Source of the DNA: a virus
Virus record (IMG/VR): IMGVR_UViG_3300027908_000023
Span: 1 to 64,000 of that record
Direction: 5' to 3' (one strand)
Length of the DNA: 64,000 nucleotides
Shown here: piece by piece, positions 55,714 through 63,992 of the stretch
Layout of the letters: each line of letters begins with the position of its first letter
Position numbering within the stretch: the stretch's first letter is position 1
Made by a program: the position numbers and the translations under genes
Notes under the pieces: model-generated
Told to the model about the DNA's origin: nothing
Database searches by the model: none
What the model saw: the letters and a program-made list of their open reading frames with translations, nothing else

Positions 55714-56043
55714 ATGAACGATGATAAATCCACCAATCACGCCAGAGCCATTCGCCGATTTTCATTCCTCAAGAAGTTGAAATCGGCAAGAGAAGTGTGC
55801 AGTTTTTTCTACAGTCTCAACAACAGAATCGCTACATGGAAGCCAGACGAATATCCTATTGGCAAGATTGATAAAATGCTCCACTATTTTGGCATGGCAG
55901 CCGAAGTCAGCCCGGTAGAACTGACTCGTCTCGATGGCTTCTATCGGCGAGTCAAGGCAAGTCTTAATGATCGCATGGGAAAAGAATGGACGGCGAGATT
56001 CCTAGCGAAACATCCATTCGGCAAGCCAGTTAAAACCAGTTGA
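55714..56043 (+). CDS. Lone plus-strand cargo-like gene
   Basis: A 109-residue basic protein, MNDDKSTNHARAIRRFSF, placed against the direction of all neighbours between portal and terminase and overlapping the terminase stop. Its base composition is visibly more AT-rich than around it. AGGAG lies upstream, TATGAT at 55675-55680 and the palindrome CCGATC-7-GATCGG at 55647-55665 in front. Helical; a moron-type gene of unknown function. Confidence 0.6.
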   Translation: MNDDKSTNHARAIRRFSFLKKLKSAREVCSFFYSLNNRIATWKPDEYPIGKIDKMLHYFGMAAEVSPVELTRLDGFYRRVKASLNDRMGKEWTARFLAKHPFGKPVKTS

Positions 56044-57592
56044 AGACTTTCTTCCGCACCGGATAGAAGGCCAGACATAATGCATCCGCATAGTCTGGTG
56101 AACGGACGCCGCGCTTGCGCATGTCTGGTTTGCTCTCGACTTGAATCTTACCGTTGTTGAGACGCTTGTGCAGCGGCATGCTCAGTTGTGCGATCAACTG
56201 ATGACAGTTCGGGATGCTGATACACTCATCATCGGGATGGGCAACACCCTGAGTCACGCGCTCATGCGTCTTCTCGAAACGTCTCCGCAACGTCCACCAC
56301 ATTTCATCTCTCAATCGTGCGAATAGTTCCTTCGCCTTGCGATTGTTGGCCTCCGGCCAGATGCTTTCGCTCGGGCTTGAGCCGGCCTGCACGGCGACAA
56401 CCTCGAAGGAGAGTTTTGTCTCCATGTTGTTCCACACGCCCTTGACGCCGGAACCGACTCCACCCACGTCATAATAGACGACCGATACACCGTTCTTTTC
56501 GGCATGGTCGCGAGCCTTGTAGGAAGTCTGAGTTGTATCCAGGTGATTCCAGGCGATGGGGTCTTTGACGACCGGTCCGGCACGCCAGATAAAGACACTC
56601 TCGTTATCGCCTTCATCGGCAACGTCCAGACCGGCTGACTTCTGTGCGCTCTCTTCCAGCGGCAGATTGATAGCGGAGCGAACCCATGCGGCCGGGATCG
56701 TGATGCCCTGTACGGATGCCGTATAGTCGATGTCGATGTTGCTCGCTACCGTCACTTCATCATAGGTATCCCGCATGTGTTGATACCAGGCAGCATCCTT
56801 TCTCGGATCATCGGTCCATTTCAGAGTAAAAATACGCTCATGTGCAAAAGAGAATCGCTTGCGCGCGAACGAGTTACCTAGACCATTAGGGGTTGAGACA
56901 TTGACTCTCAATAGGGCATTGCTAAGAAGCGAACTGTCCACCAGATCAGGATGCGGGATGAAGGCGGCTTCGTCGATAAAATAAACTCCGGTACGCCCGC
57001 CGCGCCCTATACCGTCACCACCTTCGCCGCGAATCGTGGCATCATTGGTCGGATTGATCAGTTTGCCTTCGGCGGAGTGTTTCTGAAAGCTGAACCGGCG
57101 CGGCCATAGCCAGAGCGGTAAGCCACGGATCAGCATTCTGAGCTTCTCAAAAATGCTGTCCGGGTCGCCGATGGTATCGACCAGTTCCAGAATTCTACTG
57201 CCAAAGCCAACCGAGTATCCAGGTCGGAACAACCAGCCATGAATCGCATAGAGACAACACAGCCACGTAGCGCCCATCTCGCGGGATTTCTCAACGATGA
57301 CTTCTTGATCGTGTCGCGTCTCCACTGCCTGGCGCTCGTGCATGGCCAGCCAACGGAGGAACTCCCGTTGCTTGGGAAACAGGTTGAACGGGATAACTTT
57401 CTCGACACCCTTGGGATCGTAGGTGTTGACCCAATGATCCGCGAACCACTCGATGGAGGCTTCGCAATAGGCGCGCTCCAGAACGTAGCTGCCTTCCTTC
57501 TCCACCTTGTTCGCATAGGCCCAGCGCTCATCAACATTGAATCCATGAGGCGCTGTCACAGGAGTTTTCTCGGTTGATCGCATGTCGCTCAT
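56030..57592 (-). CDS. Terminase large subunit
   Basis: A 520-residue packaging motor. The N-terminal ATPase has a Walker A variant VEKSREMGATW (about 100) and Walker B VYFIDEAAF (about 207). The nuclease half has VVYYDVGGVGSGVKG and SPDYADALCLAFYP, typical acidic residues of terminase nucleases. It pumps DNA through the portal and cuts concatemers. Overlaps the small-subunit stop. Confidence 0.9.
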   Translation of the reverse strand: MSDMRSTEKTPVTAPHGFNVDERWAYANKVEKEGSYVLERAYCEASIEWFADHWVNTYDPKGVEKVIPFNLFPKQREFLRWLAMHERQAVETRHDQEVIVEKSREMGATWLCCLYAIHGWLFRPGYSVGFGSRILELVDTIGDPDSIFEKLRMLIRGLPLWLWPRRFSFQKHSAEGKLINPTNDATIRGEGGDGIGRGGRTGVYFIDEAAFIPHPDLVDSSLLSNALLRVNVSTPNGLGNSFARKRFSFAHERIFTLKWTDDPRKDAAWYQHMRDTYDEVTVASNIDIDYTASVQGITIPAAWVRSAINLPLEESAQKSAGLDVADEGDNESVFIWRAGPVVKDPIAWNHLDTTQTSYKARDHAEKNGVSVVYYDVGGVGSGVKGVWNNMETKLSFEVVAVQAGSSPSESIWPEANNRKAKELFARLRDEMWWTLRRRFEKTHERVTQGVAHPDDECISIPNCHQLIAQLSMPLHKRLNNGKIQVESKPDMRKRGVRSPDYADALCLAFYPVRKKVFNWF

Positions 57593-58227
57593 CAGTTGTT
57601 TCCAGTGCCAGCCGTGCCGCCGTCTACCTTCCAGTTCGCATTCCTCTCTCTCAATACCCGCATCTTCTCCTCCTGAGACAGCGCGCTGAACTGTTCCGCC
57701 GTCATGCCGTTGTGCTTGACGTTGATATCTCCACCCTCAGCGCCGGTGTGCTCGATCCTCATATTTTCCCTGAACTCGCCTGGCTTGTGCGCCTTGAGCA
57801 AGAACATCAACAGCGCATCGGAAAATCTCCTCTGCATGATCGGGATGAACTTGGCACCACCAGCGCCTGGACGAACCTGATTGCCGTCCTGATCAACCCA
57901 GAAGCCAACAATCTGCCCCTTGTACAGAATCGGCTCCTCAACGCCTTCAAAGGCGCGCCGTCGCGCTTCCAGTTTCAACTTGTCGATGGAGTCTTCCAGC
58001 GCGTCCTTGCAGTCCTGCTCAAACGCTGGATCGAGCTTGCGGGCACGGTAATAGGTGCCGCGCTTGACACCAACCTTGGTCAGCGCCGCCCAGGTGTTGG
58101 CCGTCTTGCGCAACTCTTCCAGAAAGATCGGCTTCCAGTCCACGTCCTTGGGAAGCCTGACGCGCACATAGGTTTCGCCCGCGCAGTATTCGGCAATGTT
58201 GATGTCGTAGGGGTGTTTCTTGGACAT
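57592..58227 (-). CDS. Terminase small subunit
   Basis: A 211-residue protein: HTH-like VGVKRGTYYRARKLDPAFEQDCKDAL, the REAF-like RRRAFEGVEEPILYKGQIVGFWVD and FSDALLMFLLKAHKPGEFRENMRIEHTG, the characteristic small-terminase ending. It recognises the packaging site and recruits the large subunit. Confidence 0.85.
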   Translation of the reverse strand: MSKKHPYDINIAEYCAGETYVRVRLPKDVDWKPIFLEELRKTANTWAALTKVGVKRGTYYRARKLDPAFEQDCKDALEDSIDKLKLEARRRAFEGVEEPILYKGQIVGFWVDQDGNQVRPGAGGAKFIPIMQRRFSDALLMFLLKAHKPGEFRENMRIEHTGAEGGDINVKHNGMTAEQFSALSQEEKMRVLRERNANWKVDGGTAGTGNN

Positions 58228-58302
58228 GGCCTGGACTCCTGGGAAACTATGTTTCCAGATTGTCGGCTATGATTTGCCTCTTCGCAAATCGCTTCACTTC
58301 CC

Positions 58303-59073
58303 CTACTCGCCAGCCTCTTGTCCTCGGCGCGCGGCCATCTCCTTGAGGAGCTTGGCATGGATGCTGGCGACTTGCTTCTGGATCTGCTCCAGCGACCAGC
58401 CGTCATTGACGAGCCAGCGGCAGGCTGTGTTGATGTGGTTGTTGGCGCTTTCGAGCTTCTTGGCACGGTCTTCCTTGGCCTCGCGGTTCTCGCGGGCTTT
58501 CTCGCGGGCACGAGCCTTGGCCGCGTCCTCGCGCGAGATGGTCGCCATCAGGGTTGGGTCGAGCTGGTCCATGAGCTTTGAGGTTTCGCGCACCGATGCG
58601 GGATCTTCGGAGGCTTCACGCACGGAGTCAACCGCTTCGCTGACGGTTTCTGCCGTCATGGTCTGGCCTGGTGGCGTGGCCGCGTGAGCGATATCGAGAA
58701 CCTCTTCGCGCTGGTCATCGTTCAGAGCGATCAGTTCGCGCATGAGCGTTTCCGGCAACGGCGAATAAGTGTCTCCTATAGGAGACACTTTTATCTCGCG
58801 GTCGAGCCTGGCGGCGTCGAGCAACCGGTAGATATGCCCGCGAGACGTGTCGAATTCCTCGATACAGCACTGGCGGAAACCTTTGTAGCCCAGCGCCTTC
58901 CAGCCCTGTGCCTCGTAGAAGCGCAACAACTCTGCCCGCGCGCTGTCGATCTGATCGCCGGCCTGTGCGATGTGGTGCTTGATCTGCTGAATGCTCTGCT
59001 GCGCCTGACTGGTCGTCATCTCGGCTGGGAGAACCATCGACGCCACGGGTTGCTCTAGGATGCCAACGGACAT
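58303..59073 (-). CDS. DNA-binding protein with GWKALGY-type domain
   Basis: A 256-residue protein. GWKALGYKGFRQCCIEEFDTSRGHIYRLLDAARL matches the helix-turn-helix region found in phage and plasmid proteins and at N-termini of some ParB-like or methylase proteins. The middle is acidic; the C-terminal half is Lys/Glu-rich coiled coil (REKARENREAKEDRAKKLE). Possibly a regulator. Ends in UAG, followed two codons later by UGA. Confidence 0.6.
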   Translation of the reverse strand: MSVGILEQPVASMVLPAEMTTSQAQQSIQQIKHHIAQAGDQIDSARAELLRFYEAQGWKALGYKGFRQCCIEEFDTSRGHIYRLLDAARLDREIKVSPIGDTYSPLPETLMRELIALNDDQREEVLDIAHAATPPGQTMTAETVSEAVDSVREASEDPASVRETSKLMDQLDPTLMATISREDAAKARAREKARENREAKEDRAKKLESANNHINTACRWLVNDGWSLEQIQKQVASIHAKLLKEMAARRGQEAGE

Positions 59074-59753
59074 GGAATTTGCTCTTTTGGTTGTTGGAGT
59101 GATACAGGGAACGGTTTGATTTGTGGAACCTGACCGCTTTTCTCAAGGATTGGTTCCATGCGTTTGCGGAACGCTTGAAGTTTTGCGCGCTTCCGGATCG
59201 GCATTTGTTCAACGAGGTCAACGAGCCACTGATGAACCGATAGGGTCTTCTTCATCCGACTAGCGCGCTCTTGTTCTTCCGTCATCGGTTCGCCACACTC
59301 CTTGCGATATTCAGCGCGCACCACCAATTTATTGTTGCGCAAAATCCAGTCCTTGGGATGCCAGAGACAACACTGCCTTGATTCGCGCTCGATCAAGGCT
59401 ATGGCACGATCACTCTGGCTCAATGCCGTCAACGGGATATGATCCTCGGGTGGGTCCAGGTACAGTTCCGGCGCTGCTTTGCCGGCAACGACGGTCCACA
59501 CTTGCAGATAGTCTTTCAGGTCCTGTTGTGACCACTCCTCCACGTTTTTGAAACGCTTGAGCCGTTTGCCGCGCAGCTTCCATTGCTCCAACTTGATGAG
59601 GAATTTCTTTTGCCGGCGCCTCTCCTCTTTAGTCTCTTGCTTCTGCCGGCGTTCGATCTGCGCTGGCGTCGGTTCTGGCCTGGGACGCGGTGGCGCTGGT
59701 GCGCGTCGTGACGGCGGTTGAGGCAGTAACGTGACAGCCGATGTTTCGGACAT
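59055..59753 (-). CDS. Pro/Lys-rich hypothetical protein
   Basis: A 232-residue protein with a Pro/Arg-rich disordered N-terminus, a basic helix (QKQETKEERRRQKKFLIKLEQW) and a W-containing domain (SRQCCLWHPKDWILRNNKLVVRAEYRKEC). Overlaps the next start by 19 bases. Function unknown. Confidence 0.6.
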   Translation of the reverse strand: MSETSAVTLLPQPPSRRAPAPPRPRPEPTPAQIERRQKQETKEERRRQKKFLIKLEQWKLRGKRLKRFKNVEEWSQQDLKDYLQVWTVVAGKAAPELYLDPPEDHIPLTALSQSDRAIALIERESRQCCLWHPKDWILRNNKLVVRAEYRKECGEPMTEEQERASRMKKTLSVHQWLVDLVEQMPIRKRAKLQAFRKRMEPILEKSGQVPQIKPFPVSLQQPKEQIPCPLAS

Positions 59754-59759
59754 TGATGC

Positions 59760-60062
59760 TCAGGAAGCGAGTGCCTCCAACCTCCGTTCATGCTCATCGT
59801 CTTCGCCGTCCAGCGCTACCGTGGCGCACTCTTGATGCTGCCTGGCCCAACCGGCAAACAGGCATCGACCATCCGCGAGCCATCTCCTTGATTGCCTGGT
59901 ATGGCCGACCATGCCCTCTAGCGTCACACTTGCCAGGTGATAACCGAGCGGTGTGGTCGAGAGGATGAGCCAGACGAACGGCAGGTCGCCGAAGTGCGCC
60001 ACGGCCAGCCGGCGCAGGGCTGGTTGAGCGTTGTTGAAGTCGGTGGCAGTGAGATCGTGCAT
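59760..60062 (-). CDS. Hypothetical protein
   Basis: A 100-residue protein; MHDLTATDF (60062) is preferred over a TTG three codons earlier. Hydrophobic start of the core (GDLPFVWLILSTTPLGYHLASV) then an acidic helix. No family recognised. The 160 bases upstream are AT-rich and hold no gene. Confidence 0.5.
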   Translation of the reverse strand: MHDLTATDFNNAQPALRRLAVAHFGDLPFVWLILSTTPLGYHLASVTLEGMVGHTRQSRRWLADGRCLFAGWARQHQECATVALDGEDDEHERRLEALAS

Positions 60063-60221
60063 GGCGGACAATCACAGTGAAACTAATTTGCGTTTTACGC
60101 GCCATCGGCGCAATAGCTTGTTCTGATTGTCTGGGAAGAAGTGGGGCGATAAAAGATAAAATGTGATCAAAACGTGGTAGTGATATGTCGGAAAGGTTGG
60201 ATTGTAGCGGATGGGCAAAGT

Positions 60222-60500
60222 TTAACGCTGGTCTGCGTTGAAATCAGGCCACAGCGATTCGAGCCGGCCTTCATTCTCGCGCTGCTTGAGTTCCTCCAGC
60301 ATGCGCTGTTCCTGTTCCTTCATGGCGCGAATGATCTCATCAGGCACCAGGGTCGTGATGTCGATCATCTGATGAAGGACTTCACGCATCTCGCGATTGC
60401 GAGTCTGCACGGCTGTAAAGTATTCCGGTCTGGTGGCTTCAAGGACAAGCAAGCGCTCCCGGCGGCGCCGCCAGGCGGTGTTGATTTCGTCTCTGGTCAT
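60222..60500 (-). CDS. Small helical protein
   Basis: A 92-residue protein, MTRDEINTAWRRRRERL, wholly helical and charged, with AAGGAG upstream of 60500. Probable coiled coil (RAMKEQEQRMLEELKQRE). Confidence 0.6.
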   Translation of the reverse strand: MTRDEINTAWRRRRERLLVLEATRPEYFTAVQTRNREMREVLHQMIDITTLVPDEIIRAMKEQEQRMLEELKQRENEGRLESLWPDFNADQR

Positions 60501-60516
60501 GGTATCATCTCCTTGA

Positions 60517-60810
60517 TCAACCGGGCAGCACACCATGATACTCGTCCCGCCACTTCTTGCTGAGCTTCTCGCGAATCAGATACAGGTCATCGAAAATCCC
60601 TCGCAATCGCTCCAGGTATTCGCGCTGGCTCGGCTCGCCATAACCCGTCTTGATCAGCAGTTCAAGCAACGGGTCATGGCCGCCTTCAAGGCGAACAAGA
60701 AACTGCGCGAAGGTTTCATCGGCTCTCGGCCTGGGATGCGCCGGCGCTTCCTGATAGGCATCGTACACGACTCGCGGCTTGGCCTTGCGGCCACGTCCGG
60801 TCTTCGGCAT
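60517..60810 (-). CDS. Small hypothetical protein
   Basis: A 97-residue protein, MPKTGRGRKAKPRVV: basic start, then helices ending in REKLSKKWRDEYHGVLPG. AGGAG upstream of 60810. Confidence 0.55.
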   Translation of the reverse strand: MPKTGRGRKAKPRVVYDAYQEAPAHPRPRADETFAQFLVRLEGGHDPLLELLIKTGYGEPSQREYLERLRGIFDDLYLIREKLSKKWRDEYHGVLPG

Positions 60811-60844
60811 GGCTGTTTCTCCTGAATGACGATTACTATATGGT

Positions 60845-61075
60845 TCAACATTCAGACTCACGATGCATCGCGGCATCGAGCAACGCTTTCCCGTGGCGCT
60901 TGTGGCAGCCGTCGATGTACCGGTGGATCATCCCGCGAAGCGTGTTGACCTCAACCTCCGTCAGTTCGCCAATCGCGTCCGCCGCGCTATCGTGGCTTGG
61001 CCGCAATTTACTGTAGTGACCGGCGGCGAAACTGATGTAGACATTGACACGTCCAGTCTGAGTATGAGATTTCAT
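60845..61075 (-). CDS. Small hypothetical protein
   Basis: A 76-residue protein starting MKSHTQTGRVNVYISF after GGGAG; a helical end, LRGMIHRYIDGCHKRHGKALLDAAMH. No family recognised. Confidence 0.55.
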   Translation of the reverse strand: MKSHTQTGRVNVYISFAAGHYSKLRPSHDSAADAIGELTEVEVNTLRGMIHRYIDGCHKRHGKALLDAAMHRESEC

Positions 61076-61113
61076 CGAGACTACTCCCGGGCGAAACAGG
61101 GGCGACTTCTTGG

Positions 61114-61959
61114 TTACACTCCTACTAGCTCCATCTCTTCTACCACGACCGGCAGCTTCCCCACTTGCAAGGTCACGACTTCGTAATCCGCCAGCGTCAA
61201 CTGCTCCAGCGACTTCACATGATGGAGATCGCATACCCGGCTGATGCTGATTTTCCGCGTCTGGCACAACCGCTTGATAAAGTGTACCTGATCGTCCGTG
61301 ATAATGCTTGCCGGATCGGGCTTCGCTTCCACGGCATGACCGTTGCCATTGTGGCCGTTCGTGCCGTTGGCATGGTGCCCGTTGCCGGTTCCGGAAAGCC
61401 TCGGTGTCTGGCTAAACTGCCGCTTCCTCGGATCGTAGTCGTACCAGTCTGCCTTGATCCGGTAGAGATAGCGGCCGATGCCGAACTTCACGGCCGCGCG
61501 TTTGTGGGCATCGGAGAACGCTGCCTTGCGGCGGTCCCCCTCATCGTCCTGCTGGGAAGGGCTACCGACATCCTGCTTCTCGATCCATTCTCCACCGATG
61601 CGCACCCGCAATCGGCAGATCACGCTGCCCATGATGACCTCTTCTCCAAGGATCATCTCGTCGCAATCGTTGCCGTCCTTGTCCTTGACTGTCCTGCCAG
61701 TCTTCTGCATGGCCGGCACGCGAGCATCGGGAAGAACCTCATATGAGGTTTCCCAGCCGCCAATGCCGAGAACTTCGTCAAGGCGATCCTCAACGGTGCG
61801 GACATCTACATAGGCAAAAGCGAGAGCGCGATTGCCAACGGTCTTGCCGGGAAGAAACTTCACGTCCTCAATGTCGAACGGTGCGGCCAGCGCGGCAGCG
61901 ATGGCCTGGACATCAATGGTGGTCTGCGTTGCAGTAGTCCCGGTGGTTGCTGTCGTCAT
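61114..61959 (-). CDS. Rad52-like single-strand annealing protein
   Basis: A 281-residue protein. YVDVRTVEDRLDEVLGIGGWETSYEV, CRLRVRIGGEWIEKQDVG and AFSDAHKRAAVKFGIGRYLYRI are the core motifs of the Rad52/22 family of annealing proteins. These pair complementary DNA strands in phage recombination. A Gly/Asn/His-rich linker (about 195-215) follows, then a C-terminal helical domain. First gene after copy 61990-62050. Confidence 0.85.
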   Translation of the reverse strand: MTTATTGTTATQTTIDVQAIAAALAAPFDIEDVKFLPGKTVGNRALAFAYVDVRTVEDRLDEVLGIGGWETSYEVLPDARVPAMQKTGRTVKDKDGNDCDEMILGEEVIMGSVICRLRVRIGGEWIEKQDVGSPSQQDDEGDRRKAAFSDAHKRAAVKFGIGRYLYRIKADWYDYDPRKRQFSQTPRLSGTGNGHHANGTNGHNGNGHAVEAKPDPASIITDDQVHFIKRLCQTRKISISRVCDLHHVKSLEQLTLADYEVVTLQVGKLPVVVEEMELVGV

Positions 61960-61989
61960 GGCGTTTATCCCCTGGAAGGCGATGCTTCA

Positions 61990-62050
61990 TCTCTTCACAG
62001 GGTTATTCGCCGTTAGCCGACCGGGATTTAATCCGCCAGGAAGTTTTTGT
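61990..62050 (-). promoter_or_regulatory. Repeated promoter-like element, rightmost copy
   Basis: GCGAATAACC core; the loop TAA is the stop of 62028-62237. Confidence 0.65.
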
Positions 62051-62237
62051 CGATTTTCAAGATCCTCTGGTGCATCCGCTCGATGACCTCGAAGAACAGA
62101 ACATCATCGTAGGCCAGCGCATGCCCGCGAGCCTTCCGCTCATGGTTGGCTGCTTCCATCGCCATTGCCTCAATCCTGGCAGCGACGATGGCTTCCTCGA
62201 TGGCCAGTTCCTTCATACGCTGATCATGGTCGCTCAT
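62028..62237 (-). CDS. Small helical protein
   Basis: A 69-residue protein, MSDHDQRMKELAIEE, nearly all helix. Function unknown. Confidence 0.55.
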   Translation of the reverse strand: MSDHDQRMKELAIEEAIVAARIEAMAMEAANHERKARGHALAYDDVLFFEVIERMHQRILKIDKNFLAD

Positions 62238-62264
62238 CGTCTTTCTCCGCCTTCATGGTTACCT

Positions 62265-62465
62265 CTACCAGCGCCACGTCCTTGAGGTAAAACCATACCT
62301 TCCCGTCTCCGGGCGCGCCGTTATCTGCTGCCGTGCCCGTTCAACGACCTCAGAGAATGTATCCGTGCCAAAGGCTCGCTCATAGCCGTGGCCGACAAGT
62401 TCCTGATTCACGGCAGCCAGCGCAGACATCTCAATGCAGGCCAACAATATGAGCGAATGCATCAT
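62265..62465 (-). CDS. Hypothetical protein, possible frame change
   Basis: A 66-residue frame with GYERAFGTDTFSEVVERARQQI. A second frame over 62224-62340 reads GDGKVWFYLKDVALVEVTMKAEKDD, which looks like a genuine protein end but lacks its own start. A single frame change near 62330 would join them. Confidence 0.4.
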   Translation of the reverse strand: MMHSLILLACIEMSALAAVNQELVGHGYERAFGTDTFSEVVERARQQITARPETGRYGFTSRTWRW

Positions 62466-62659
62466 CTCAGCAACTCATCTATGCTCATCTGCTCCAGCAC
62501 AGCGATTCTCCGTTGCCGGATGAGATCAGCCGCAAAGGCCAACAGAACAGCGCCGGGAACCTCGAACGACTCATCGCAGCGCAGGTCGGAAATCTCGACC
62601 GTGCCCGAATAGTCGCCGTTGGATGTGAAGGTAAAGTCACCGTAGGTCCTGGTGTGCAT
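62462..62659 (-). CDS. Small beta-rich protein
   Basis: A 65-residue protein, MHTRTYGDFTFTSNGDYSG: strands (GTVEISDL) then helices (EVPGAVLLAFAADLIRQRR). GGGGG upstream. Function unknown. Confidence 0.55.
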   Translation of the reverse strand: MHTRTYGDFTFTSNGDYSGTVEISDLRCDESFEVPGAVLLAFAADLIRQRRIAVLEQMSIDELLR

Positions 62660-62661
62660 TG

Positions 62662-63123
62662 TTACTTCGCCCCCTTCATTGGCTTGAGGCCATCGCGTTC
62701 TTTCCACGGTCCGAAACAACCCTGGCAGGCTGGGTATTTTTCTTGGCCGACCAATCCCTTATCCCGGCATGCCTGGCAATGCCCGGCGATCACCTTCTGA
62801 TCTTGGCAATGGACATGGCCAGTCCAGATCACCGGCGCAGCGCCGCAATGAATGCAGGTAGCCGTCTGGAGGAATAACGGCCCGGCCGGCTCTCTGGCTT
62901 CCTCCAAGGCGTTGACACGCTTCTGTAAATCCTGCGCTGCGCTTTGGAGTTGTTGAACTTCTACGATGCTTGGCTTGGGCTCCAGTGTAAACAACAGATC
63001 AGCATGCCGCTTCTCGATCCTGGACATGTGATCCCGGAGATACCTCGCATCATTAGCCAGCGCGCCGATGAGAACAAACACGGTCAGGAACACGAACGAG
63101 ACTACCAGATTACGCATAGACAT
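62662..63123 (-). CDS. Membrane-anchored protein with zinc ribbon
   Basis: A 153-residue protein: N-terminal membrane helix (LVVSFVFLTVFVLIGALA), coiled coil (VEVQQLQSAAQDLQKRVNALEE), then CIHCGAAP ... CQACRDKG ... CQGCFG, a zinc ribbon resembling that of 8861-9124. Confidence 0.65.
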   Translation of the reverse strand: MSMRNLVVSFVFLTVFVLIGALANDARYLRDHMSRIEKRHADLLFTLEPKPSIVEVQQLQSAAQDLQKRVNALEEAREPAGPLFLQTATCIHCGAAPVIWTGHVHCQDQKVIAGHCQACRDKGLVGQEKYPACQGCFGPWKERDGLKPMKGAK

Positions 63124-63132
63124 CCCTCCTGA

Positions 63133-63789
63133 TTACAGCATCACCGATACCTTGTTTTTGCCACGACCTATCTCTAAGTAGAGACAAGACTCCCTTCCGA
63201 CCAGCTTCGGTTTCTTGCCGCTCTGAAGCGTCTCCTTGACGGCCTGCAAGGTTTCCGGGTCGCGCCATCTCAGCGCCCGCGCAATCGCGCCGGGGATCTG
63301 CTCGCGAATTGGCGCTTCCACGAGGTCAGCGATCTCGGCAGCCAAGGCGTTCTTGAGTTTCTTCACTCCCTCATCGGGAGCGTTCTTGATCTGACACTCT
63401 CCCCAGGCTTCATAGCCCATCCATATCAGCATCGGCACGCGCTTGTCGGCCTTCATCTTCTCCAGCAACAGAGAGTAGAACTCCCTGATCTGCCGGATCG
63501 GCGCGGCCAACAAGGGGCCAAGCAACTCATCGGCCTTGGCATCGGCCGCATCGTAACTGTCCTTGTCGTGGGCAAGAACCATTCCGACAATGGCCTCGAT
63601 CCAGGCATCGGCAAGAGCCGGAACATTCATGGAGATTCTCCTTTTCGTGGAAGCGTGGCCGTCCAGTGCATAGCGTAACAGCGTGCCAAGAAATTTCGCC
63701 CGCGCGACCGGGCTGTTGCGCTTCATCGACACGGCAAATTTGCCGGCCTCCAGAGAGGCCATGACGGCGGTGCGGATGCCAATTGGCAT
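63133..63789 (-). CDS. Hypothetical protein
   Basis: A 218-residue frame. ATG 63630 (MNVPALADAWIE) has AAGGAG and may be the real start of a 165-residue protein; the 53 residues before it (MPIGIRTAVMASLEAGKFAV) also look coding. Mostly helical, ending YLEIGRGKNKVSVML. Confidence 0.55.
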   Translation of the reverse strand: MPIGIRTAVMASLEAGKFAVSMKRNSPVARAKFLGTLLRYALDGHASTKRRISMNVPALADAWIEAIVGMVLAHDKDSYDAADAKADELLGPLLAAPIRQIREFYSLLLEKMKADKRVPMLIWMGYEAWGECQIKNAPDEGVKKLKNALAAEIADLVEAPIREQIPGAIARALRWRDPETLQAVKETLQSGKKPKLVGRESCLYLEIGRGKNKVSVML

Positions 63790-63791
63790 GG

Positions 63792-63992
63792 TTACTTCTT
63801 CTTTCTCTTCTTGACCTTCTCAAGTGGCAACTGCCATTTTCCGGCCAGGATCAGGTTGACGATGGCTTGCAGGGCTTCACGCTCTGATGGAAAATAAGTG
63901 TTGATGCCGTCGTTGCTGTCCGCTGCATAGCGCCCGTTGACTCGCGGAAACAGCATGTCGCGCGGCATCAACTCCGGCCGGTAATGGCGCAT
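63792..63992 (-). CDS. Small hypothetical protein
   Basis: A 66-residue protein, MRHYRPELMPRDML, with YFPSEREALQAIVNLILAGKW and a poly-Lys end (KVKKRKKK). The upstream region lies outside the window. Confidence 0.5.
   Translation of the reverse strand: MRHYRPELMPRDMLFPRVNGRYAADSNDGINTYFPSEREALQAIVNLILAGKWQLPLEKVKKRKKK

Noticed and set aside
8821-62050. Reading the repeated hairpins as plus-strand intrinsic terminators
   Set aside because: A T-run does follow the hairpin on the plus strand, but there are almost no plus-strand genes to terminate, and the conserved core lies on the other side, facing minus-strand genes.
8821-62050. Reading the repeated hairpins as a CRISPR array or transposed repeats
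   Set aside because: Spacing is gene-sized, stems vary, and every copy is tied to a gene start.
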